From the NCBI GenBank assembly GCA_027579435.1, contig JANBPK010001191.1, positions 62,001-126,000 on the forward strand: DNA of 64,000 nucleotides, in the 5' to 3' direction. Shown one piece after another: positions 24,059 to 36,143 of this stretch. The position numbers and the translations under genes were made by a program. This DNA is from Candolleomyces eurysporus. Its lineage: Eukaryota > Basidiomycota > Agaricomycetes > Agaricales > Psathyrellaceae. A model generated the notes under the pieces. The model made no database searches and was not told the DNA's origin. It was given only the letters and a program-made list of their open reading frames with translations. How positions within the stretch are numbered: position 1 is the stretch's first letter; every line of letters starts with the position of its first letter.

Positions 24059-26162
24059 CGTTTTCTACTGAGACCGAAGTAATATTAACGATGAGCAATA
24101 CTCACTGTCGTAGGCAATGGGCACACGGTTCTCGAGACGGCCAGAGTGACGACCTTGGGAATGGGATCGACGAGCGTTGCGGATGGCGGGCATATATGTT
24201 CCTGGATGTAAATACAAGGCAGGTGTTGTGAAGGCGAGGTCGGGATTTGGAAGCCAGATGCTGGATGTGGCTGCTGACGAACTTTCCTGTGCGCCTTCTT
24301 GAACCTTTTCTGGTCGTCCACCTCTATTCCTGTATAGGATCGTAGGAAAATTACCCCGAACTATTATCACATCGTGGCAGAATGAAGGCTATTGGCTACT
24401 CACCCCGGCTTTGTTAAAAGGGAGGAGACTCTACATTTGGCAGGAGGTTTCTACAATCGAGATGTGGATCTTGGTTCCTCTTTGACGGGCGGAGGTTTTT
24501 TTTTTCTTTTAAATTGCTCGTACCCTTGTTTGGTCGGGATGTCTGATAGCGTTTGGACAAATCATACTCACTTGGCATTGTCTCCACCATCATGAGCTTT
24601 CCCCAACGCCCATAGGCAACAAGGGACGGATACTACGTATAGTTGGCCAGTTGTTCTGAGATGAAAATCTCGAGGTACACCGCTCCAAGCACAGAAACCC
24701 TCTTTCCCAGGTCGACCTATGTCCAGAACCCTATATGCATATCTTCGTGGCACGCAGTGAAGCGAAAGAAAGGATGGCATCGGATAATAGCTACTTCTCG
24801 ATGTGATATCCCCTGTGAGGAAGGCTGGAGACGGCCTTCTGGCAAATTAAATGATGTACGTATCTACCCATCGTGGATCATCAATTCGTACCTCACGACG
24901 CCAACATCGTTATACATAGACAAAGATTCTACATTGGAGTAAAGCTTGATTGTGTTTGTTCTCTGCGGTGTTGTGGCTCTCGACGGCCAGGGCACTGTTT
25001 CCAAGGGTCTCTGTCAATGTTAGCAGGCGACAAAATATGTAGCGTTGTTCGTCATGCCACCGGATTACAAGAACGTCGAGTCATATCCTATTTCCTCCAT
25101 CCGTATCGATGGATTGATCGAGATATGAAGGCAATGGATTCTGTGAACCAGGTATGTAGACGTATGTAACAAAACGCCACCAGTACTTTGGAGAAGGGCA
25201 GAACTCACCAGCGCGTTTCCATCGGAATGAACGAGGCTGGCTGGGCTCATCGAGTCACTCTCTTTGAAGAGTCATTTGAATGTGGTTATATTGCGGTTCT
25301 ACGCGAGCAAAACGAGCTTCCGGATACAAGATACCGTACTTGACCCGTCAAAGAAACGCAGCTGCACCCTGGAGCTGTGTTGATCCCCGTCAGCCTAAAG
25401 ACAATATCGATTTTGAGCCAGCGCGTTTATTCTACTTTCGACGGCGGGTTTTATGGCCAAAAGCGCGATGACGATAACCCAAGGATCTGGAGCCACTTGG
25501 AGTTACGAAGGAGAAGGACAAGAGTCTATTGGCACTGTTCTCGTCATAGTGGATCAAGTGGACAGGTCATGCTGTTCGGTAAGCTGGGAAAAACCTCGAA
25601 CACGTTCCTGGGACCCACTCTCATTGTTATAGCTGCACAAAAATTCGGAACCAAAAAAATACTTCCGTGCTGTGCATGACAGCTGTTTACCCGCGTCTTT
25701 TGACTCCCTTCTTTCATACTCCCGCGTTCCTAGTGAATTCGTTTCTTTGACTATCAACAACTCGCGAAAGCGTCTTAGAATGTCGACGCGGCTGGGGAAA
25801 AGATAAATTTTCTGCGGAAGACAATGGGGAGGATCTCTCGGAGCTATTTTTCATCAGCCATAAGGTTCCGAACATGAGGCATGGTACCGATTCCCGGTTC
25901 GCGGATTGTGTTCTGATGTGGCCTGGCCCAAGCACAAGGATGCACTTCGACGGCGATCACCTTTTGATGGGAGCAAAAGCTTTCGAGGCAAATAAACACC
26001 AACAAACGTCCTTGTTCGTCATGACGTCTGATGGCCGCCTGCAATTGACCATAATGAGAGTGGAGACGTTTATGATCGCTCCGAGTCGACGTTGAGACGC
26101 TTTATTAGGTGCGAAACTCCACGAAATATATTATTTTCTTTCTAATATTTGTTAGCCCAGCA
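24059..26162. other. Long gene-poor interval
   Basis: About 2.1 kb separates the divergently transcribed HMG and Mgr3-like genes. Small open frames are present on both strands, none convincing; some near 24065-24370 could be 5' untranslated exons of the HMG gene. A T/C-rich tract lies near 24497-24510. A long regulatory region is common for developmental transcription factors, but no specific site is identified. Confidence 0.35.
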
Positions 26163-27777
26163 ATGAGCAGCTCAATCCTCCGACAGACTACAGCGTCCCT
26201 CCGAACGCAGCTCGGGCAAGGGCCTCGGTCCCTGGCTGCCAGAGCTTCAGTCGTATCAGCACGGGGCTATGTGGACGACCCGACCCAGAGAACCCAGTTC
26301 AACTCCAGGGCCGGGGAGAAAGCCAATCCATCAGCGTCACAAGTCAAAGGCGACAAACCTTTCGTCGAGGAAGTCGAGTATGTCACCTTGGATCCCGACA
26401 ATGCTTCCAAGTCCAGGATGGCTTCCTGGCTCACAGGGTTGCTGATCGGCGGAATAGCCCTGACGGCGTATGGAGTGTAAGTGCTCCGGTATGTGTGTCA
26501 GAGCAGCTAACTGACTCTCGGTTTGTGCAGCGGTTCAGCCTATGGAACGATGACCATGTGGCCCAAGGAAGTTCGCGGAGACCTTCGTAGCGGACTCCGG
26601 GAAGGGTACAGGGGCGACGGTACGATGAGCGAGCAATACCTTTCCCGGTCCGTTTTACTGTTCACTCAGCTTTCGAACCTACCTAACTTATCATGTAGTG
26701 CCTGGGAGACCACAAAGAAATTACCTCTTGAGAAGTTTGGAAGCCAGCCCTTCTTGAAGACCACCGGGATTGGTATTGCCCTGGCCGGAGTCTACGAAAA
26801 CAACGGAAAGTCAGAGCAGGCCTATCAGATCCTCAAGCAATCTCTTGACCTCCTGCAAGACGGCATCCACACCGCGTCCAATCTCCGGCGCGACCTCAGT
26901 CCTGAAGAGCGCATGCGTGCTGTTTCTATCGCCTATAAACTCGGCGAACTTGCCCAAACCCTGAACAAGCCCAAGGAGGAAGAAGAGAAGTGGCTCGTAT
27001 ACAGCGTCGAGACGGTGTTGAAGGATGTAATGAAGGCTCCTGTTGCCGCGGAGGTCGTCGTTACCGATAAAGATATGAAGAGACAGGAGATCGCCCGCGG
27101 AATTGTAGAAGAGCTCAAGTTGCCAAGCTGGGTTCTGAAACATGACCTTGCAGCGCCGTTCGAGGCGTTGGGCAGTTTCTACTCGCGTACCGGCAAAGTT
27201 AGGTGAGTAATATATCATCTCCCTCAGGGTTCGACTGATCGTAATATATGGTTTCAGCCATGCCATGCCCCTCTACCTCCAGGCCATCTCCATCTTGATC
27301 CCTCCCCCGCCTCAAGTCTCTTCAGCCGAAGACCAGTGCCGCGCAGCGCAGCTCATGGGCAACATCTCTGAGCTCATCTTACGCACCAGGAACGACCCAG
27401 AGTCCATTGTCCAAGCCGAGTCGTGGGCGACCAAGGGTTTAGAAGTAGCCTCGCGTGTGCGGAAGTCGACGCTCGTCAAGCATCCTTCATGTGAGGTGGC
27501 CTATGCTTGTATGTTGTATAACCTTGCGATGATTCGTGATGTACGTTATCTACTCTCGCTCGCACCACTTCTTTTGATTGACTATGAAAACCAAAAATAT
27601 TTACAGATGGCTGGAGACTCACACTCAGCTCGTCAGTTGTTTGATAAGAGCTTGGACCAGTCCAGGTCGATAGGTCTTGAAGAGGGCATTCAGAGTGCTG
27701 AGAGGGCCATCAAGGAGCTTGCTAGCGGAAGCCAGCCGGCCACGATGTCTTTCCCAAGTAGCCCTTCCGCATCGTAA
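26163..27777 (+). CDS. Mitochondrial TPR membrane protein, Mgr3-like
   Basis: Five exons (26163-26476, 26531-26647, 26699-27202, 27258-27540, 27607-27777) give 462 residues with every junction in phase. The N-terminus is basic and rich in Ser, Arg and Ala without acidic residues (a presequence), followed near residues 92-110 by one membrane helix (WLTGLLIGGIALTAYGV). TPR-like helical pairs follow (GIALAGVYENNGKSEQAY, AFEALGSFYSRTGK, SARQLFDKSLDQS). Yeast Mgr3 has the same layout: an inner-membrane anchor with TPRs facing the intermembrane space, acting as an adaptor of the i-AAA protease. Assignment rests on architecture. A broken copy of its 3' half lies at 61.57-62.1 kb. Confidence 0.8.
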
Positions 27778-28165
27778 GATGCCTTCGGGCAACGAAATGA
27801 AAAGAGNTTGACTCGAGAGAGAAGACAAAGATCGTTCAAAAGATGCATTTCTAGTAGGATAGAGGATTCTAACGTCCTAATGATGTATACCAACAGTCTC
27901 AATTGTTACATGCGATAGAGTGGGTAACTGGAAGGTCGACCTACTACTCGTCTGCCTGTCGGTACGTGTTCAGGTTGTAACAACAATCCATGTGGTATTA
28001 GAATGATAGAATCACAAGTTGAAAAGTTCTTGTAAGCAAATGTCACTATCCACGGTGAAGTAGATGATGAGGGGTAAAATGAAAGTAGTACAGCCAAGTC
28101 CATGAAAAACGTCAAGAGAGAAAACGAGTGAGGAAGCCTCCAGTCCGTATCTGTTATTGTCTCAA
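27778..28165. other. Convergent intergenic spacer
   Basis: The Mgr3-like and GH5-like genes converge on this 388-bp spacer, which should hold both 3' untranslated regions. An N lies at 27807. A shorter version of the spacer is present in the second copy near 62.1-62.29 kb. Confidence 0.5.
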
Positions 28166-30213
28166 TCAAACTGGCGGGGCATCCAAGGCGAACAGCCGAG
28201 TATTGAGATTGGTGGCGGCACCATCGTAGCTAGAATTCAAATCAAATCATCTGTGAGCATCGACCGATCTGGGAATATCATTTTGACAAAGGCTTACCGT
28301 CCCGGCTCTTGTCGTCTGTTCATAGTTCCGCGTCTCGAAAGTCCAGGTTGGATTTGGATCCACTGAAGCGGGAAGGGAAAGAAGATGTGAGATAGCTTTC
28401 AGGATCGGCAAAGAAAAGAAACTCACGTTGGCCTCGAGGACACCATTGACATTTCCGTTGAGGGAGGCTATAATGATGTGTCCGAAGGAAGTTCGGCCGT
28501 CACAACGAGGAGGTGGGGAAAGGTTTCAAGTTAAAGGACGTACCGGAACCCCAGGAAGACACCGCGTAGGTGGCCTCAAAGTCTTCGACACCATCTAGCA
28601 CGTCAATCGAAGTCAGTGAAAAAATCGTACCCATGTAAAGCCATCAAAACTTACAGCAGGCAACGTTCTCTGGTTGGGGCTCAACCTGATCATTGGCGAC
28701 GAAGAATTTGCAGTTGGATTTAGTGAGAACACCAGCACTGAGAAGTACTTGGGGCTTCTCGGAGCTGAATTGCCATAGTGGTAAGCGAGTTGAAGTGTAG
28801 GATCATAGAAGTGATTTGAAATAGACATACAGCCCAGTCGTTTGGGAATGGACCTCAATCCATCTGCCTCCATTCCCAAGTAATTGATCCGTTTTGTCTG
28901 CGCCCGGAATTGCAGGGAACAGTTGCATCTGCTCAGGAGATATTTGGCTACCAGGAGAGTAATGAGCGTTCTCTTCAACTCGGTAAATCAGATGAAAACG
29001 TACAAAGAACCGAAGTCAATCGAGGGAATGGAAACAAGGTCTTCAGTATCGATTCCGAACGATCCGTCGAACGAAGGGCCTTCAAGGGCGGGCCTCTTGG
29101 GAGTTGATGTATTCGCGAACAACTTGGGACATTCCAGGCAGAAGAAACCGCTGTCACTGTTCTTGTTGTGAGCAAGGACTGACACTGAATGTCGGCCACA
29201 ACATACCCTGTGGTAATAAGATGCTTGTTGTCAAGCTCCTTGATGTAACCAGCTGTAGATTACGCCGCCCATTAGTGAATACATTTCGATGAAAGGAAAA
29301 CGAAGATTGCTTACATATTTTGGCAGCCCATTGAGTAATGGTCTTTGGATTGCAGTCCGGCGATGCAGGAACGGTGGATGAGCACCTCAAGTCGTTCCCA
29401 AGTTCCCAAGCCAGGATTGTGGGGTTGGAAGCGTAACGAGAAACGACTGCCTTGACGTAGTACTTGAAGGCATCGATAATGATGGGGTGGGTGTAAAACA
29501 AATCGTGGGTCCCTCCAGGTTTAAAGTTCCGGATGTACGCGTCGATGCCACCTAGTAATCCGAGGGCCAGCTTTAAAACTTTTTTTTTTTCCCTCGGGGA
29601 TGAGGACTTACCGTAGTCGTTCTGGAGGGAGCCCCTTGGAATTCCTGAGGCTGGCGCTGGTCGTTCGGGGTTCCAATTGTTGGTGAGCGTGAGAATAAGC
29701 CTGATCCCATATTTCTGAGCGCAAGCAACCACCTTATCGAGCCTTTGAAGACCGTCAGGGCCTTCATTGACCGTGGCACTTCCACCACTCAAGATCTCGA
29801 GTGACCATCAGAAGAGGCGTAGGGACTACTGAGATGAACTGTACTAACCTGAAAGTAAGGTCCTGACGCAGGTTTGCTAGGGACGTCGTTAAAAGCCCAG
29901 GTTCTGACAACCCTGAAGCCTGCATTGGCTATGTCGCTGAAGAGCGTATTCAATTCGTTATCGGTCATCGTATGAGCCCAGTAGGCGTTCGTTCCGTAGA
30001 AGCGGTAGAACCTGCAACACAGAGGGTGGGTGTAAGACAAAGTCCTGGACGATATCAAGCGTCACCAACTCACCTTCCATCGAGCTGGAAAGCCCCATCT
30101 TGAACAGAGACAAATCCAGACGAGTTGCGTCGAACAAGGTCCCCGGAAAACGCAGCAACGAGCAACGCCTGGAAGGCAAGAGCTACCAGAGAAATCGGCA
30201 GAGTGAATAGCAT
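28166..30213 (-). CDS. Secreted GH5 (mannanase-like) protein lacking both catalytic glutamates
   Basis: About eleven exons encode close to 480 residues from the ATG at 30213 to the TGA at 28166-28168. A signal peptide (LPISLVALAFQALLVAAFS) is followed by a GH5_7-like barrel: FYRFYGTNAYW, RTWAFND, LTNNW and GGIDAYIRNF all resemble fungal endo-mannanases. At the acid/base position GH5 enzymes have Asn-Glu, but here the sequence is WELGNDLRC, with Asp near residue 215. The nucleophile strand, normally ending in E-F/W-G, reads QVLLSAGVLT with no Glu. The protein may bind mannan or cell wall without cleaving it, or use other residues. The C-terminal extension (YDGAATNLNTRLFALDAPPV) is kept in a second copy at 62.3 kb. 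Confidence 0.83.
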
Positions 30214-31590
30214 CTCGCTTCCCGTGGATGTCGTCTAGGATGAAGCTGCTGAATGCCAGAGTGGTTTGACGTGAGCTTATATGTGAGGGGCGGTATAGTA
30301 CCGGCGCTTGAAACGAGGCTGCGTAGGATAATTTTGACTGACATACTAGCGGACCCAGGCCAGCGTCATGAAGAAGCATGGTCTGGTTATGACGGAACTC
30401 TATACTGACCCCATTCAGTTCAGGTGACCTTCTCTGCGATTTACTTGGTTAGCGTTTTTCCATTAATTGCGGCTCGCCTAGCTCGTCAATAGACGGATTG
30501 ACACTCGGGCGCCGGGTCCTTGGAAAGCTTCCACATTTCCGCCGAACTTGGATATACTTCGAGTAAAACGATCCCCACTAGAGATACAAGTCTATAGAGT
30601 GTCAGATAAGAGTACCATGCCAAAGGTCTTTATGTGACCGAGAGAAAGATTTTTCGGTGTCATGGAATGAGTTAGGGAAATTTACACGTTCCTCCTTCAT
30701 GGGAGGACATGAGTTTGATGGAGTGATGAAGATTAACGCCCAACCTTGCTCGGTATAACTCGCACCAATCCCGCAATAACCGTGAATATCCACCGAGAGC
30801 CGCATAGAGTGCCTAATCTTCGACAAGCTCGGGTTCGAGTTCAAATGCATCGGAAATGAGTGCGCAGACAGGCGACCAGCACAAGCCGTGGGCCAGACCC
30901 CCGGAATCTGGGTCACAGTGAAGGTGCACTGGCAAGCGTTCATGGTAACATTGATCCCGCTGAGGGTGAAGAGAATACTGAAAGCTTACCGCTTCCGTCC
31001 GCTTCGTTCTCAATTAAAGGGCATGAAACGTTTCTTCTCTTATTATGGGGTCTCGTTTCCGAACGCAGCAAGAGAAGCATCTTCAGGAAGACCTGCCCCA
31101 CTCCTCGAGGACAGTACTATCAACTTGCAGGAGGGTCATACATTTGTAACGTTATCAAGCATGTATCGTGCCTGTACAGTACGGCAGATACGCATATGGA
31201 CCGAGAAGCGAGGAATCCACTAGACTACACGACTCTGACATACACGGAACGGGAACCGAACAAGATTTAATGTATCCTGCGAGCAAGAAGGGACTCGTGT
31301 TGGGGATATCCCAAGGTTCTCAAGTGCGCAGGACCAATACTGGTAATTTAGAAAGCTATACAAGTTAAGGGGGTCGGGGTTGAATTTGAGGTGTGTTCAA
31401 ATTATCCACGTGCTCGACTATTTGCGTTCGTTTCTCATGGAGGACATTGGCCAAAGCCGATTGAGTTTCGCATACTGCTCTCTCTCTCTCTCTCTCATCG
31501 CTCACCCATACAGCTCAGAGGCATGCACAGACCGGCGTATTCACTGACTCTGATTGCTTAAGCCAAATTAGCCCCTTTCTGGAGAGCGGT
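30214..31590. other. Intergenic interval with CT microsatellite
   Basis: The first part is the GH5 gene promoter region. Open frames up to 136 codons near 30860-31270 show no known domain. A (CT)n microsatellite of about ten units lies at 31477-31496. Confidence 0.4.
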
Positions 31591-31591
31591 T

Positions 31592-32135
31592 CTGTCGGAA
31601 TTCTGGCCACATATTAGCGCCCATTTTCAGTCAACAAGCTCCGCATATCAATCATGAGGCAGATTCGGGGTAAGTTTCTGCCGTGAATCCCCACCTGTAC
31701 TAGCTCTCACTTTTTGCACAGTTACAGGTACTTGCTTGGAGCCTCGCCTTTTCATTCATTTCTTTCTGACAATGGAAACATTCTTGAAGACCCACAGCTG
31801 CGGAGACGTTCATCTCCTCATGGAGCGCTAAGGCAGAGTCCTTGGATTCCATTTCTTGAATACCGGTCAGTGAAAAAAATTTGTACTTCAGCGATTGTTT
31901 GGTGGCCATTTTGTGCCACCACGCTCCAATTATCAGCTTGAGGCAAACTTTGCGTAAGCTTCTACCTTGGGTCTCTACCTGCTCTAGATACGTTTGCGCG
32001 CAGCTACAGACAGTTGCTATTTCAAGGGAACGCTGGCCCTTTCATTCATTTGGGTACGAGCTCGAGGACCCAAAGCTTTGGAGACGCCCATCTCCCATGG
32101 CATTTCCTTGATTCTTGCGCGCTGGGCTTCTGCGA
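31592..32135 (+). repeat. Two tandem copies of a leader/promoter module
   Basis: Two diverged modules of about 270 bp (31592-31863 and 31865-32135) share the order GCGCCCATTTT-like box, CAACAAGCTCC-like box, a CTTTTCATTCATTT box and GGACCCA...GGAGACGCCCATCTCC. A third copy stands at 35708-35955 in front of the second membrane-protein gene. The modules are therefore part of the duplicated gene unit, with an extra copy ahead of gene 1. They contain no convincing coding frame and probably carry the promoter or 5' leader. Confidence 0.65.
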
Positions 32136-32359
32136 CACACCCTTCCTTTTGATGCGTTCGACCTCGTGGGGGACGTGCGGCTAACGCGAAGTGGTTCTTG
32201 CATGTATCGCATCTAATACAGGGTGCCTCATATGTGCTCGCAATCCGAGGTGGTCGAAATGTACCAAGTGCTTCCTTCAGTCTACCATACCCCAATCTCC
32301 CCAGAACCTTCACTATCAAACTCGTATCCCCTCCTTCTCACTCCCCCGCTCCGCAGACT

Positions 32360-34593
32360 ATGACAGGTTCTCCCCACGACCAATCATTCGCTGGAGCGCT
32401 TGACAATCCAGGTCATCGACCCTTATCAAAGGCTCGATCGAGCTCTTACACAGTGGTTAATCCTAAAGATGGCGACGATGGACCTTCAAAGAGGAACGAT
32501 GGCGACGACGTACTTTCAGAGGAGGATGGCGACGACGTGCCTTCAAAGAAGAAGGGTGGCGACGATGTACCTTCAAAGAAGGACGACTCAGCCAACCCCC
32601 CGGAGCGATTGACTCGCCCGCAGCGCATCAGGAACGACCTCCTCCTCGCCTTTGGTATCATTCTCTTGATTGTCTGGCCATGGGCAGTCTTCGCCGTGAT
32701 CAAGGGGAAGAATGGCGTCCAGATGTACGGTCCACTTGCTGATATTTATCACGAGTATCCGCACGAAGTTGCCATCGTCGTCACGCAACTGGGCACTATT
32801 AACCGCCTTGCTGCGACCTTCCTACTTGGTAAGGTCGTGGTGAGGTTCGGCCAGGAGTTGATTGCCAGTGCTCACCGTGAGCGGGTCACTGTGTTTGGCG
32901 TGTCTGCGCTGCTGGCCTTTCGTCATATGAGTTTGGTGTGGGGCTGGGGGCAGTTCAGACAGCTGGCGAAAGGGAAAAGTCGATTTATCGTCATAGCGCT
33001 CCTGCTTTTGTGTCTGGCCGCGTTGAGTATGATACCCTCGGGGACCGCTGGTCTAATTACTCCTGGAGAGTTTAACAAGACGGCGGAACTCAGTGGAACG
33101 GAGTTGGATTTCTTCTCCGAAGACACTTTGTGCTTAGCATGGTTGGAAGCAAACAAAGTACGGAACAACTGCGATTGGACGGTACGTGATATACCTACAC
33201 ACGAAACCAGTTTCTTTCTGAACAGACTTTCTAGAGTTTTGGGGGAACGCAGTATACGACCTGTCTCGGGGAGAATCAAATGTTCGACGTGCTCGATTCC
33301 GGGAGAACCAACGTGAGTCTGGTTCCGGACCCTTAGTTATCACTCATCCTGATCCATCCCTATGCCAGATGCTATCAGTCATCGGGATACAGAATCAAAC
33401 AAGCTCGTTGAACCAGCTTGGTGCGGAAGGCGGCATACGGTTCCTTGGCTCCGTGAAGGGCATTCTTCCCAATGGCCCGGACGGAGTTCCAGCTTTTAAT
33501 TCCCTTGAGCCCTCAATGAATCCATTCGCAAACCCATCCATTCGCCGGGGGATGGTGTCATACAACTATACCCTCATTCAGCAAGGTCTCGAAAGCACCA
33601 TTAGCTGCATTTACGATACCTCCAGTCCCATTCAACATACCACTCTCTCAGATATCTCGACGCGGCTCATTGCCTCATCGGGATCCTGCAACCGTACCGC
33701 TGGGTTGGAAGACGTTTTAGAGAATATCGGGGAATACCCCACTCTGAACGTGAACAACACTCTCACCTATTGGGCTTGCAAGCAACCCCCTCGACCTGGC
33801 GCCCTGGAACCTACCTACTTTATTTATCTCAGGGGTCGGACAAACTATGCGACGTCCATCGGGAATATCACCTGCAGGGTGTCACCTATGCGCTCCCGAA
33901 CATACTCGGTGGATTATTTGTCCCTTCGGGGCCATTTCGTCACGAAGCTAGCGACGAATTCCGATCCGCAGTCCTCACAACGAGCCACTTTTTCCCGGTA
34001 TACCGAGCATGGACTTGTTGGCTTAGGCAACCTTATCTGGGAGGCCCAGAACTGGTCCGCAAACCTCATTGCGGAGGCCGTGTTCTCTTTTGGCGCGAAG
34101 AACCTCAACCTGTCTACATTCGAACCTAATCCAAAGTATCTGGAGCTATACGAAGCCATGCTTCAAGGGGTTTTGGAGTACGAGGTGAGCACGCTTCTGC
34201 CATTCCGTTACTAGTGATACGATAGACCTCGCTAAACGGCGTACCTACCCACAGGCGACGTATTCGCGGTTGATCTACTCGCTTGGCCCGCACCCACCAC
34301 AGACGTGCCTCCGCAACATCACAGGCGCAGTGAGCTACTCCGTAAGGGGGTGGTATATTAGCAATTCCTTCACCCAAGCGGGGCTCCTCTTACCCATGAC
34401 GTTCATCAATCTTGCTTCCCTCAGCCTCCTCGTTGCGTGTTTTGTGATTGGGAAATTCGAGTATCGCTACGAGTTTGACGCGACCGATAACGTATCCTTA
34501 CTGTCTGCGCTTGTTGAAGGTGCAAAGAGAGGGACGGATAGTACGATCGAGTGGAGGAACAAGGTCAAGTATAATCCGGTCCAGTCTGCTTAA
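32360..34593 (+). CDS. Unknown membrane protein, tandem copy 1
   Basis: Four exons (32360-33181, 33235-33312, 33369-34184, 34255-34593), all in phase 0, give 684 residues. A cytosolic N-terminus contains four copies of an Asp/Ser/Lys-rich repeat (GDDVPSKKK type). A first membrane helix follows (LLAFGIILLIVWPWAVFAVI), then two weaker hydrophobic segments and a second strong helix (FIVIALLLLCLAALSMIPSG). An ectodomain of about 390 residues contains cysteines and several N-x-S/T sites. A last helix (INLASLSLLVACFVIG) precedes a 45-residue tail. No known domain is recognised. The start was taken at the ATG at 32360; the open frame extends further upstream without an ATG. The protein is likely at the cell surface; function is unknown. 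Confidence 0.82.
32463..32588 (+). repeat. Coding minisatellite, four units of 27-30 bp
   Basis: Four consecutive units beginning GATGGCGACGA or GGTGGCGACGA encode GDDGPSKRN, GDDVLSEE, GDDVPSKKK and GDDVPSKKD. One unit has lost a codon. The tandem paralogue has a single unit at the matching position (near 36280-36312). All units keep the reading frame. Confidence 0.8.
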
Positions 34594-35707
34594 ATTCCTC
34601 TCTAGTTTTCCTTTCCCGTTGTTATAGAGCGTTGACGACGCTTACTCATAATTATAATTTCCCATATATTTGTCGCATTTCATGATGTCTAATTTATTAT
34701 GCGCCGATGGTCGATGTGGAAATGGTATCGATGGACACAACATTCAGGTCCAAAGGTGACAAACCCTGTGCATAGCTAGTAGCCAGGAGAAATGTATCGT
34801 TTAGAGCGAGGGACCTGGGAGAGTCAAAACACCAAACCAGGTCATCGGTTCTACTAAGTTTGAACGTGGTCCCAGGACCAAAATCTAACTCTAACTCCAT
34901 CGACGCTTCCGTAACATAACCAAGGAAGGCCCGCGCGTTATAGTCCAGAATTTCTCTTGAGATCCTTAGATCTGTCTTCCGGCCCCAGGGAGAACAATGC
35001 AAAGTCGTTGCTTCAAAACACATGGAAGAAGAAGCATCGATGTGCTGAGATGTGAGGTCAAAAGTATGAGAGGTCCTAGGGATGCCGTTGGGATCGGAGA
35101 GATTGGTAGATATGCTAGCGAATGTGGAAGACTGGTGGGTAATTCATCGGGTATGCATCGTTATTTCCAGAGTTTCACCCAAGGTAGGTAGCCCCAAGGA
35201 GCGCTCTCAAGTTGTCCGACTACTCCCGAGGGCAGTACAATCCAATCACGGGAGGACTAAGAGCTGTCAGTCCGGACCGTGCATCGTGCTTGCGCTCTGT
35301 GTCAGGTATATAATGTATACAACTTGGGCATGCCCACAGGATTCGCGCTGATATCAGGAAGGGGAAGCGAACAACCTACTCATCTATCATAGAGATGAAA
35401 AAGTAATCTATTCACAAGAAGAGAGTCACGTCACGTATCCTAGCATATCCCCAAAGGCACCGAAGCCCAAACGATTGTCGATCGGTGGAATACAGACGCT
35501 GAGGTCGCTTTCTGCTTGGCACCAACTCTCAATGATTTATGTGGGAGTATTTGGCTTTGTGTGGTTCAGAGGACATTGGTGGCGTGCCGCGGCCGCCAGA
35601 GCCAGCGTCTCACACGCATTCACCTGCCGTGGCTAGAGGTACGTAGCAAGCCAACACAACACTGACAAGAGTGTCTTCTAGAGATTTTGGATTTACCGTC
35701 TTGATAC
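34594..35707. other. Spacer between tandem genes
   Basis: The first 120 bp match the 3' flank of copy 2 (for example GATGTCTA.TTTATTATGC). One ATG-initiated 108-codon frame on the minus strand (35023-34697) has no recognised domain and no clear counterpart after copy 2, so it is not called as a gene. Confidence 0.4.
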
Positions 35708-36143
35708 CGGTTCAGTCGGAATATTGTACTTCTGTGAAAGTTTGGCGCCCATTTTCTGTCAACAAGCCCCACTTATCAATTTCAACCAAACCTTGTTTAA
35801 GCTTCCGCCTTGTGTTCTAGACACATTCAGCCACAGGTATTCATCTGCCTATCTCAAAACCTTTTCATCTATTTGGGACCAAGCTCAAGGACCCACAGCT
35901 CCGGAGACGCCAATTTCCCATGTCACGTCTTCGATTCTTGCGCGTTGGCACTCGTCCTTTTAATGTTTTCGACCTCGTGAGGGACGTGCGGATAACTCAA
36001 AGTGACTCTTGAATGTACCGCATCCAATACAGGGTGCATCATTTCTGCTCGCAATCCGAGGTGGTCAGCATGTACCAGGTTAACTATTCATTCTATCAGA
36101 CCCCAATCGCTTTAGAACCCTCACCATCGATCTTGTATTGACT

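Noticed and set aside
31477..31496. CT microsatellite as a possible promoter initiator
   Set aside because: It is a simple repeat with no gene start nearby; recorded only within the interval note.
34697..35023. Minus-strand 108-codon frame after membrane copy 1
   Set aside because: It has an ATG and looks protein-like, but no family match and no counterpart beside copy 2 was found.
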